Shown here: positions 1-6,568 of the stretch, in pieces | Position numbering within the stretch: the first letter of the stretch is position 1 | Layout: each line of letters opens with the position of its first letter | Source of the DNA: an uncultured Actinomycetes bacterium | GTDB lineage: Bacteria; Actinomycetota; Acidimicrobiia; Acidimicrobiales; Ilumatobacteraceae | Length of the DNA: 8,846 nt | NCBI GenBank assembly: GCA_937927625.1 | Contig: CALBSD010000008.1 | Span: forward strand, 1 to 8,846 | Direction: 5' to 3' | The notes under the pieces: model-generated | Database searches by the model: none | What the model saw: only the letters and a program-made list of their open reading frames with translations | What the model was told of the DNA's origin: nothing | Program-made: the position numbers and the translations under genes

Positions 1-908
1 CTCCCGATGACGCAGACACTTATGCGGAATGGTTGCGACACATGAAGGGGAGCATGGTTCAAATTCGAGTTCCTCAACGTGGAGACAAACGCGAACTTCA
101 TGAAACCGTGACCGTTAACGCACGTGAGGAATTCGTACGACATCGCATGCGTCGCGCATCTGATCACAACTCCCGCAGCCGAGCACTGTCTGAATTGCAA
201 GATGCTTTGGGTTTGCCAGAAGCTCCGTTACGCATTGAGTGTTACGACATGGCGCATTTACAGGGCACCGATTACGTGGGATCAATGGTCGTCATGGAGG
301 ACGGCCTTCCCAACAAGCGTGAGTATCGCCGCTTCAAGGTGAAGGATGTTCCAGGAAACGATGACTATGCAGCGATGCGTGAGGTATTGACGCGTCGCCT
401 CAGTGCGTATGTGGCGGAGAGAGATCAACCCGTCGCAGAGCGGGGTGAACGCCCTGGCAAATTTGCATACCCACCCCAGTTGCTGTTGGTGGACGGTGGT
501 AAAGGTCAACTTGGAGTCGCAATAGAAGTGATTCATGAACTCGGTCTGACGGATGAGATTCCTGTGGCATCGTTGGCGAAAAGATTTGAAGAGGTGTACT
601 TGCCTGGACAAAGCGCGCCGGTACTTCTGCCGCGAGGTAGCGAGGCGTTGTTCATGTTGCAACGAATTCGTGACGAAGCACACCGTTTTGCAAATACGTT
701 CCACCGTGAGTTGCGTGGGAAAAGAATGGTCTCGTCGTCATTGGAGGGCATTGCAGGTCTCGGTGATGCTCGTGCGAAGCGCCTCGTCAAGGAGATGGGC
801 GGAGTCAACGCGGTCAAGAAGGCGACTTTGGAAGATCTTTCGGTTCTGACGTGGTTGCCCGATGCCGTTGCGCAAGCCATCTACCAACGGTTCCATCAAG
901 AGACCTAG
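1..908 (+). CDS. uvrC: UvrABC system protein C, C-terminal part (5' truncated by the window)
   Basis: UvrC is the nuclease of bacterial nucleotide excision repair; it incises on both sides of a lesion after UvrA/UvrB loading. The reading frame is open from base 3, so the gene begins upstream; about 301 residues are visible, and the GIY-YIG and UVR regions are outside. Visible order: a linker with 'IRVPQRGDKREL', the RNase H-like endonuclease domain, then a helix-hairpin-helix pair ('LEGIAGLGDARAKRLVKEMGG', 'LTWLPDAVAQAIYQRF'). The DDH catalytic triad known for this domain is present: Asp in ECYDMAH (246-248), Asp in LLLVDGGKGQ (492-494) and His in DEAHRFA (681-683). 'KREYRRFKV' and 'DDYAAMREVLTRR' are also typical. 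The TTG at 33 is internal, not a start. The stop lies one base before the next gene's GTG, so the two are probably co-transcribed. Identification is very secure. Confidence 0.97.
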   Translation, partial: PDDADTYAEWLRHMKGSMVQIRVPQRGDKRELHETVTVNAREEFVRHRMRRASDHNSRSRALSELQDALGLPEAPLRIECYDMAHLQGTDYVGSMVVMEDGLPNKREYRRFKVKDVPGNDDYAAMREVLTRRLSAYVAERDQPVAERGERPGKFAYPPQLLLVDGGKGQLGVAIEVIHELGLTDEIPVASLAKRFEEVYLPGQSAPVLLPRGSEALFMLQRIRDEAHRFANTFHRELRGKRMVSSSLEGIAGLGDARAKRLVKEMGGVNAVKKATLEDLSVLTWLPDAVAQAIYQRFHQET

Positions 909-909
909 T

Positions 910-1644
910 GTGAACAAGATGTCGGACAACGGACTTTGGGATGAACACGCGCAATGGTGGATCGATGGATTCACTGACGGCGCCGACCCTGAATATGTTC
1001 AGCAAATCATCCCTCTGGCTCTCGAAGAATTACAGGGCAAGAAAGTTGTTCTCGATGTGGGTTGTGGCGATGGACAAATCGCCCGTGCTCTCGCAAAGAA
1101 TGGCGCCGAAGTTCTTGGAATTGATCCAACTCAACTTCATATTGATATCGCCAATGAGCGCGCAGGTGGTCCGACGTATCTTCTTGGTTCCGCAACGTCG
1201 TTACCTGTTGATGATGCGTCGCAGGATGCAGTGGTGGCCTGTCTCGTTTTCGAACATATTGACGCAGTCGATGCAGCAATCGCAGAGGTCGCTCGTGTGT
1301 TGAAACCAGGTGGACAATTCAGTTTCTTTCTGAATCATCCATTGCTTCAGACTCCAGGTAGCGGCTGGATTGATGATCACATCATTGATCCCCCGGAGCA
1401 GTACTGGCGCATTGGTCCTTACCTTGTTGAGGCCGAGTCAATTGAGGAAGTGGAACTCGGTGTGCACATCCGATTCATTCATCGCCCCTTGAGCCGTTAC
1501 ATCAATGCGCTGATAGCCAACGGGTTGTATCTCGAGCGAATGTTGGAACCTGCACCGCCACAGGGTTTCCTTGATCGGGCTCCGGAGTATCAACTTGCTC
1601 ATACGGTTCCGCGCCTGTTGTATCTGCGGACGGTGAAACGATGA
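910..1644 (+). CDS. class I SAM-dependent methyltransferase, substrate unknown
   Basis: A 244-residue protein with the Rossmann-type SAM-binding fold of the Methyltransf_11/UbiE-like group. Motif I is LDVGCGDG (about residues 48-55), the acidic strand-2 end is GID (70-72), a 'LPVDDASQDAVV' strand follows (98-109), then LVFEHI (112-117) and VLKPGG (130-135). The C-terminal 100 residues, with NHPLLQTPGSGW and PPEQYWRIGPY, probably form the substrate cap and do not tell me the substrate; there are no transmembrane segments. I chose GTG 910 because AAGAGA (898-903) sits six bases upstream; ATG 919 is a credible alternative with a poorer ribosome-binding site, and ATG 862 would overlap uvrC by 47 bases. 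The gene starts one base after uvrC and ends in an ATGA overlap with rapZ, so translation is probably coupled. It is an unusual occupant between uvrC and rapZ. Small-molecule methylation is likely; anything more specific would be a guess. Confidence 0.85.
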   Translation: MNKMSDNGLWDEHAQWWIDGFTDGADPEYVQQIIPLALEELQGKKVVLDVGCGDGQIARALAKNGAEVLGIDPTQLHIDIANERAGGPTYLLGSATSLPVDDASQDAVVACLVFEHIDAVDAAIAEVARVLKPGGQFSFFLNHPLLQTPGSGWIDDHIIDPPEQYWRIGPYLVEAESIEEVELGVHIRFIHRPLSRYINALIANGLYLERMLEPAPPQGFLDRAPEYQLAHTVPRLLYLRTVKR

Positions 1645-2495
1645 CTGACATTTTGGTCGTTACTGGTCTTTCAGGAGCTGGGCGATCGCAAGCCGCTGAT
1701 GACCTTGAAGACCTGGGTTGGTTCGTCGTTGACAACCTTCCTGTCGTTCTGATTGACAAGGTCGTTGAACTTTCTGGTGAAGCCGGTGGCGAGATTGTGA
1801 AGCTGTGTCTGGTGGTCGGCAATGCACGGCATCAGACAGCGATATTGGACGCAGTTCGTTCACTGCGAGAACAGGGCCATTCGGTTCGCATTCTGTTCCT
1901 CGAAGCCTCCACTCGTGAATTGGTTCGTCGGTATGACGCGACACGCAGGAAGCACCCCATGAGTGATGGTGTCAAGGGCCTCGAAGAAGTGATCGAATCA
2001 GAGCGTGTGGCTATCAACGGTGTCAAAGCTTTTGCAGACTTGGTCATCGATACAACTGGTCTTACGGTGCACAACTTACGCAATCAGCTGGTGCATCTCT
2101 TCGGCCCTGAGAACCCGGGTGATGCTTTGCAAGTGTCCGTCATGTCCTTTGGTTTCAAGCACGGTATTCCCATCGACGCAGACATGATTTTGGATGTCCG
2201 TTTTCTTCCCAACCCACATTGGGATGAAAATCTGAGGCCGTTCAGTGGTCTTGATCAAAGTGTTCGTGATTTTGTGATGAGTCAATCTCTCAGTACTGAC
2301 TTCCTTGGACGGCTGGACGACCTGATGAATTTGGTGCTTCCGGCATATGTGCAGGAAGGTCGCAGTTATCTCACTATTGGCATCGGATGTACCGGCGGGC
2401 GCCACCGTTCTGTTGCAATGGTGGAAGAGGTGGCCAAGCGCCTCGCCGCCGCTGGCTATCACCCCCGCGTGACACACCGCGATATCAACTCTTAG
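1641..2495 (+). CDS. rapZ: RapZ/YvcJ-family P-loop nucleotide-binding protein
   Basis: A 284-residue, full-length member of the RapZ (YvcJ) family. In E. coli RapZ is an RNA-binding adaptor controlling amino-sugar synthesis through small RNAs; in Gram-positive bacteria the family hydrolyses nucleotides and its role is less clear, so the E. coli function should not be transferred directly. The N-terminal P-loop is GLSGAGRS (residues 9-16), with Arg where a Walker A normally has Lys, a variant I recall from other actinobacterial members. 'LEDLGWFVVDNLP' (22-34) and the Walker B-like strand VRILFLEAS (82-90) follow. The C-terminal domain has MSFGFKHGIP (168-177), DVRFLPNPHW (185-194) and GCTGGRHRSVA (249-259), the strongest family signature. 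ATG 1641 overlaps the methyltransferase stop as ATGA. The usual downstream partners yvcK and whiA are absent; gap follows after 90 bases. Confidence 0.95.
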   Translation: MTDILVVTGLSGAGRSQAADDLEDLGWFVVDNLPVVLIDKVVELSGEAGGEIVKLCLVVGNARHQTAILDAVRSLREQGHSVRILFLEASTRELVRRYDATRRKHPMSDGVKGLEEVIESERVAINGVKAFADLVIDTTGLTVHNLRNQLVHLFGPENPGDALQVSVMSFGFKHGIPIDADMILDVRFLPNPHWDENLRPFSGLDQSVRDFVMSQSLSTDFLGRLDDLMNLVLPAYVQEGRSYLTIGIGCTGGRHRSVAMVEEVAKRLAAAGYHPRVTHRDINS

Positions 2496-2550
2496 GCAAA
2501 TCCTGCCTCTCTGGGGTCGGCGAACTAGGGTTTGAACTGGTGCGGAGGGG

Positions 2551-2581
2551 GTCCCTACGTGCCTTCCTGAGCGAAAGGGAC
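2551..2581 (+). promoter_or_regulatory. hairpin overlapping the gap ribosome-binding site
   Basis: GTCCCT (2551-2556) is the exact reverse complement of AGGGAC (2576-2581), separated by 19 bases. The right arm contains most of the purine-rich AAAGGGA (2574-2580), the likely Shine-Dalgarno of gap, five bases before its GTG. Pairing would hide the ribosome-binding site. The stem is only 6 bp, so this may be chance; no known riboswitch or leader family is recognised. A weak promoter-like TTGAAC (2532-2537) lies just upstream, with CTACGT at 17-bp spacing. Confidence 0.3.
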
Positions 2582-2585
2582 TGTC

Positions 2586-3584
2586 GTGACAGTACGTGTA
2601 GGCATCAATGGTTTTGGCCGTATTGGTCGTAACTTCTTCCGCGCGGTTGCAAGCCGTGGCGCAGACATCGAGATCGTTGCAGTCAACGACCTCGGTTCTC
2701 TGAAGACAATGGCGCACCTTTTGAAGTACGACTCCGTGCTCGGCGTCCTCCCGAACGACATCAAGGCAGTTGACGGCGGCATCAGCATTGATGGCAAAGT
2801 CATCAAGGTGCTCGCAGAGCGTGATCCAAAGGCTCTTCCATGGGGCGACCTCGGCGTTGACCTCGTCATCGAATCAACTGGCATCTTCACCGACCGCGAC
2901 AAGGCAGCGATGCACCTTGAAGCAGGTGCACCTTTGGTCATCGTGTCGGCTCCATCTAATGGTGCGGACGCGACCATCGTCTACGGCATCAACCACAACG
3001 ATTTCGACAAGTCGCAGCACAAGGTCATCTCGAATGCCAGCTGCACAACAAACTGTTTCGTGCCCTTGGTAAAGGTTCTCGATGACGCATTTGGTGTAGA
3101 GAACGGTTTGATGACCACAATTCACGCATACACCGGTGACCAGTCATTGGTAGACGGCCCACATAGCGATCTTCGTCGTGCACGTGGTGCAGCGATCAAC
3201 ATCGTTCCAACATCGACAGGTGCTGCACGTGCAACAAGCCTCGTCATGACCTCGATGAAGGGCAAGTTGGACGGAACCTCATTGCGCGTTCCAGTTCCCA
3301 CTGGTTCGATCACTGACTTTGTTGCGAACTTGAAGAAGCCAGCAACAGTCGAAGAAATCAACGCTGCATACAAGGCCGCAGCTGAAGGTCCGTTGAAGGG
3401 CATCTTGGAATACACCGATGCTCCAATCGTCTCTAGCGACATCGTTACTAACCCGCACTCGTGTGTGTTCGACAGCGACCTCACGATGGCGATGGGCTCA
3501 TTGGTCAAGGTTCTTGGTTGGTACGACAACGAGTGGGGTTACTCCAACCGTCTCGTCGACCTCACCCTTCACGTATCGAAGTAA
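2586..3584 (+). CDS. gap: glyceraldehyde-3-phosphate dehydrogenase (type I)
   Basis: A 332-residue cytosolic homotetramer-type enzyme that reversibly converts glyceraldehyde 3-phosphate, NAD+ and phosphate to 1,3-bisphosphoglycerate. The Rossmann start VGINGFGRIGRN (residues 5-16) and the Asp after VAVN (34-35), which favours NAD over NADP, are visible. The catalytic pair is Cys153 in SNASCTTNC and His180 in TTIHAYTGDQ. DGPHSDLRRARG, PTSTGAA, RVPVPTGS and WYDNEWGYSNR are all intact. The start is GTG 2586 with AAAGGGA (2574-2580) five bases upstream; length matches the family. It heads gap-pgk-tpiA, with pgk eight bases after its stop. Isoleucine codons are 19 ATC to 3 ATT, against 4 to 9 in pgk, which suggests stronger selection for translation. 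A short hairpin may mask its ribosome-binding site. Whether it works mainly in glycolysis or gluconeogenesis cannot be read from the sequence. Confidence 0.97.
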   Translation: MTVRVGINGFGRIGRNFFRAVASRGADIEIVAVNDLGSLKTMAHLLKYDSVLGVLPNDIKAVDGGISIDGKVIKVLAERDPKALPWGDLGVDLVIESTGIFTDRDKAAMHLEAGAPLVIVSAPSNGADATIVYGINHNDFDKSQHKVISNASCTTNCFVPLVKVLDDAFGVENGLMTTIHAYTGDQSLVDGPHSDLRRARGAAINIVPTSTGAARATSLVMTSMKGKLDGTSLRVPVPTGSITDFVANLKKPATVEEINAAYKAAAEGPLKGILEYTDAPIVSSDIVTNPHSCVFDSDLTMAMGSLVKVLGWYDNEWGYSNRLVDLTLHVSK

Positions 3585-3592
3585 GGCTTCCC

Positions 3593-4708
3593 ATGGCGCG
3601 CGTACCCGTCCTTGAAGACTTGGGCGATGTCTCTGGAAAAAGAGTTCTCGTTCGTACGGACTTCAATGTGCCGATGGAAGGTCCTGATGATGCTCGTGTC
3701 ATCACGGATGACTTCCGTATTCGTGCCGCTTTGCCAACCATTGAATGGTTGACATCTCGCGGTGCGACTGTGGTCTGCGCTAGCCATCTCGGACGTCCGA
3801 AGGGCGCACCCGAAGCGAAGTACTCGATGGAGCCCGTGCGCCGTCGTTTGGCAGAACTTGCTCCTGGAGTCGAGCTTCTGGAGAACCTTCGATTCAATGC
3901 AGGTGAAGAAGCAAACTCTCCGGAGTTTGTTGCCACATTGGTGAAGGGCATTGACATGTATGTCAATGATGCTTTTGGTGCTGCTCATCGTGCGCATGCC
4001 AGCATCGTTGGTCCACCGCGTACTCTTCCGTCGGCCGCAGGTCGTTTGTTGGAAAAGGAAGTGGAGGTTTTGGGTGATCTTCGCGACAACCCGAAGCGTC
4101 CATTTGTTGCAGTACTTGGTGGTGCAAAGGTCAGCGACAAACTCGGCGTTATCGAATCGTTGTTGCAGGTTGTTGATGCTCTCGTGATTGGTGGGGGAAT
4201 GTGCTTTACGTTCCTTGCTGCCCTCGGTTATCCAGTGGGTGCTTCCATTTGCGAACTCGATCAGATTGCAACGTGCCGTCGTCTTCTGGATGCAGGCAAG
4301 CCCATTTATTTGCCAGAGGATCTTGTTGGTCTTGATGCTCAGGGCAATTTCGCGACCTTTGGTCAGCGCCTTCCTGAAGGTGCAAAGGGACTCGACATTG
4401 GTCCGGGGTCGGCTGCTGCATTCTCTGATGTCATCATGGATGCCCGCACTGTCTTCTGGAATGGCCCGATGGGCATGTTTGAAGATGAGCGTTTTGCTGC
4501 TGGCACTCGCACAGTTGCTGAAGCAATGGCTGCCACGAAAGCATTCACGATTGTGGGTGGCGGCGATAGCGCTGCAGCATTGGCCCAATTCAAACTTGAT
4601 GACGAAGTTGACCATGTGTCAACTGGTGGGGGCGCGTCATTGGAACTTCTCGAACTAGGTGACCTCCCCGGTCTTGCAGCATTAAGAGGTGCCCCCAATG
4701 TCCAGTAA
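3593..4708 (+). CDS. pgk: phosphoglycerate kinase, internally shortened
   Basis: Transfers phosphate between 1,3-bisphosphoglycerate and ADP to give 3-phosphoglycerate and ATP, in the cytosol. At 371 residues it is shorter than the usual 390-415. N domain: VRTDFNVP (20-27), substrate-binding Arg42, HLGRPKG (65-71, with His65 and Arg68), ENLRF (97-101), YVNDAFGAAHRAHAS (123-137, Arg133). C domain: GGAKVSDK, the nucleotide-binding WNGPMGMFE, GGGDSAAA and STGGGASLE. The shortening lies between RRLAELAP (84-91) and GVELLENLRF (92-101), where most bacterial Pgks have roughly 20-25 more residues; no frameshift is needed to explain it and all catalytic residues remain. ATG 3593 is chosen because AAGG (3583-3586), overlapping the gap stop, is well spaced and the family N-terminus begins there; the upstream open frame back to 3461 lies within gap. 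The 3' end overlaps tpiA by 11 bases. Confidence 0.96.
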   Translation: MARVPVLEDLGDVSGKRVLVRTDFNVPMEGPDDARVITDDFRIRAALPTIEWLTSRGATVVCASHLGRPKGAPEAKYSMEPVRRRLAELAPGVELLENLRFNAGEEANSPEFVATLVKGIDMYVNDAFGAAHRAHASIVGPPRTLPSAAGRLLEKEVEVLGDLRDNPKRPFVAVLGGAKVSDKLGVIESLLQVVDALVIGGGMCFTFLAALGYPVGASICELDQIATCRRLLDAGKPIYLPEDLVGLDAQGNFATFGQRLPEGAKGLDIGPGSAAAFSDVIMDARTVFWNGPMGMFEDERFAAGTRTVAEAMAATKAFTIVGGGDSAAALAQFKLDDEVDHVSTGGGASLELLELGDLPGLAALRGAPNVQ

Positions 4709-5486
4709 CAAGCGTCAGCCAATTATTAGTGGCAACTGGAAAATGAATCTGAATCACTATGAGGCAATTCAGTGCATTCAGAAGCTTGCCTATTTGGTTG
4801 GTAAGGATGACTTTGACGCGGTGGATGTCAGCATCCATCCTCCGTTTACAGATATTCGTAGCGTGCAAACCCTCTTTGAAGGTGATCACATGCGATTCAT
4901 TCTCGGTGCGCAGCATTGTCACGAAGAAGACAAAGGTGCGTTCACTGGCGAAGTGTCGCCCGCATTCCTTTCGAAACTCAATGTTCGTTATGTGATCTGT
5001 GGACACAGTGAACGTCGTGAGGTCTTCGGTGAGACTGATGAGATCGTTCACAAAAAAGTTCGTGCGATTCTTGCGAACAAGATGACGCCAATCGTGTGTT
5101 GCGGTGAGACTCTCGAGGAACGTGAAGCCGGTTCGACATCAGACAAGGTTCTCGGCCAGGTTCGTGCAGCTCTCGCAAAATTGACCCCAGAGCAGGTGTC
5201 ATCTCTTGTTATTGCTTACGAACCCATTTGGGCAATCGGCACTGGAAAGACCGCTACGTCGGAAGATGCTCAAGATGTTTGTGGCGCAATTCGTCGCGAA
5301 ATCGGTGTCCTCTTTGGTACGGATACAGCACAGCAAGTGCGAATTCAATACGGCGGATCAGTGAAGGCTTCCAACATTGCAGAGTTGATGTCTCAGCCAG
5401 ATATCGACGGTGCTCTTGTCGGTGGAGCTAGTCTCGATCCGGACGAATTCGCCCGCGTTATTCAATACCGCTTACACCAAGATTAA
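4698..5486 (+). CDS. tpiA: triosephosphate isomerase
   Basis: Interconverts dihydroxyacetone phosphate and glyceraldehyde 3-phosphate; a cytosolic (beta/alpha)8 barrel, usually a dimer. The 262-residue protein carries the full active site: Asn13 and Lys15 in GNWKMN, His103 in CGHSERR, Glu175 in AYEPIWAIGTGKTA (which also includes the loop-6 lid), then YGGSV and the phosphate-binding GALVGGASL. The second barrel motif reads AQH (71-73) rather than the common AQN, close to the AQD seen in many actinobacteria, with GAFTGEVS intact. ATG 4698 is chosen because AAGAGG (4684-4689) sits eight bases upstream; GTG 4689 is part of that site and an unlikely start. The start lies inside the end of pgk (11-nt overlap), indicating translational coupling. 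A permease gene begins two bases after the stop, where many actinobacteria have secG. Confidence 0.97.
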   Translation: MSSNKRQPIISGNWKMNLNHYEAIQCIQKLAYLVGKDDFDAVDVSIHPPFTDIRSVQTLFEGDHMRFILGAQHCHEEDKGAFTGEVSPAFLSKLNVRYVICGHSERREVFGETDEIVHKKVRAILANKMTPIVCCGETLEEREAGSTSDKVLGQVRAALAKLTPEQVSSLVIAYEPIWAIGTGKTATSEDAQDVCGAIRREIGVLFGTDTAQQVRIQYGGSVKASNIAELMSQPDIDGALVGGASLDPDEFARVIQYRLHQD

Positions 5487-5488
5487 AG

Positions 5489-6484
5489 ATGAGTGCCATG
5501 GCTTCAGTAGATGTGACCTCTGAAGAGACATCATCCGTTGTCTCTGTCGAGAGTAAGTCGCCACGCCAATTGGCGTTTGCTCGTTTTCAGCGTGACCGTT
5601 TAGCCAAATTTGCATTAATTATCATTGCTGTTTATCTAGTAGTCGCAATCTTTGCCCCAGTTATCTGTTCGGCGTTGGGTATCAGCCCATACAAGTTGGA
5701 CGGCAAAGCTCTTAATGATTTTGGACTTCCGAAAGGTTCATTCGGTGGCATCAGTGGTGAACATTGGTTGGGCGTGGAGCCGGGTACTGGCCGCGACATT
5801 CTTGCTCGATTGATTTATGGTGCACGAGTCTCAATGCTTGTGGGAATTCTCGCAACCGTCGTAACCACCGCGATCGGAATTGTTGTCGGTGTTGTTAGTG
5901 GTTACAAGCGCGGCAAGGTTGATGCTGTGATTGGCCGCATCACAGATCTCACGCTGGCATTTCCTTCGTTGTTGCTCATCATTGCGTTGACACGGCCCAT
6001 CATTCAGCGCTTGGAGTCTTTGGGAATTCCCGAAGGTAATACTTCGCGAATTGCTTACATCATTCTCGTTCTTGCAGTTTTCGGTTGGGTATATGTTGCG
6101 CGCATTGTTCGTGGACAAACACTCTCGCTTCGCGAACGTGAATTCGTTGAGGCTGCTCGAGCCAGCGGGGCAGGGACGTGGAGAATTGTCTTCAAAGAGT
6201 TGATGCCGAATCTCTGGGCTCCGGTGATCGTGACTGTTACATTGGCGATTCCTGGCTATGTGGCCACCGAATCAACCTTGTCGTTCCTCGGGCTCGGAAT
6301 GCTTCCGCCCACGGCGTCCTGGGGTGCCATGTTGGGGGATTCCGTTCGGTACTACCGAGCAGATCCCACGTATCTCTTCATTCCGGGTATCGCTCTCATC
6401 GTGCTTGTGCTCGCCTTTAACGTGGTGGGAGACGCCGTTCGTGATGCCCTAGACCCCAAGGGCGACCGTCAAAACATCGCCTAG
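5489..6484 (+). CDS. peptide-type ABC transporter permease, OppC/DppC family
   Basis: One of two inner-membrane channel subunits of a peptide/nickel-type (PepT family) ABC importer. The 331-residue protein has a cytosolic N-terminal tail with 'ARFQRDRLAKFA' (31-42, OppC_N type), a first membrane helix (about 41-61), an extracytoplasmic loop ending in HWLGVEPGTGRDILARLIYGAR (92-113), the hallmark that separates OppC from OppB, and about five more hydrophobic helices. The EAA loop that docks on the ATPase is EAARASGAGTWRIVFKELMPN (221-241). 'STLSFLGLGMLPPTASWGAML' is also typical. Two starts are possible, ATG 5489 and ATG 5498; neither has a strong ribosome-binding site, which suggests coupling to tpiA two bases upstream. 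It precedes its binding protein and B-type permease, an uncommon order. Substrate is probably short peptides, but this family also takes nickel, opines and sugars, so no symbol is given. Confidence 0.92.
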   Translation: MSAMASVDVTSEETSSVVSVESKSPRQLAFARFQRDRLAKFALIIIAVYLVVAIFAPVICSALGISPYKLDGKALNDFGLPKGSFGGISGEHWLGVEPGTGRDILARLIYGARVSMLVGILATVVTTAIGIVVGVVSGYKRGKVDAVIGRITDLTLAFPSLLLIIALTRPIIQRLESLGIPEGNTSRIAYIILVLAVFGWVYVARIVRGQTLSLREREFVEAARASGAGTWRIVFKELMPNLWAPVIVTVTLAIPGYVATESTLSFLGLGMLPPTASWGAMLGDSVRYYRADPTYLFIPGIALIVLVLAFNVVGDAVRDALDPKGDRQNIA

Positions 6485-6503
6485 TTGCTGCGTACTTTTG
6501 TTC

Positions 6504-6568
6504 GGTTACTCGCAAGTATCTACTAACCTTTCGTTAACTCAGTGTCCAAAGGACAGATCGGGAGAATT
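6504..6568 (+). promoter_or_regulatory. possible control region and leader of the binding-protein gene
   Basis: The 84 bases between the permease stop and ATG 6569 are AT-richer than the flanking genes and hold several small dyads: GGTTA (6504-6508) with TAACC (6524-6528), AGTA-TC-TACT (6515-6524), and the perfect TGTCC-AAA-GGACA (6543-6555). TTGTTC (6498-6503) followed 17 bases later by TACTAA is a poor promoter match. GGGAGA (6560-6565) is the ribosome-binding site. A dedicated promoter or operator here would allow extra binding-protein synthesis, but no single motif is convincing. Confidence 0.25.

Noticed and set aside
862..909. Earlier ATG for the methyltransferase
   Set aside because: It would overlap the conserved C-terminal helix-hairpin-helix of UvrC by 47 bases and adds a low-complexity basic tail; GTG 910 is better supported.
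2494..2508. AGGCA-AATCC-TGCCT hairpin right after rapZ as a terminator
   Set aside because: The stem is only 5 bp, overlaps the stop codon, and is not followed by a T-rich tract.
2076..2717. Minus-strand open frame (213 codons) spanning rapZ, the gap leader and the start of gap
   Set aside because: It crosses two well-supported plus-strand genes and has no recognisable protein motif.
3461..3592. Upstream extension of pgk to an in-frame start at 3461
   Set aside because: The extra 44 codons lie inside gap in another frame and do not resemble any Pgk N-terminus; ATG 3593 has a well-placed ribosome-binding site.
3569..4615. Long open frame on the minus strand (348 codons) opposite pgk
   Set aside because: It lies entirely antisense to a clear Pgk, its translation shows no domain or sensible composition, and it has no supporting ribosome-binding site; it is a by-product of pgk codon usage.
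6542..6568. GTG start adding nine residues to the binding protein
   Set aside because: It would put extra residues before a signal peptide that begins properly with MKKR at 6569 behind GGGAGA.
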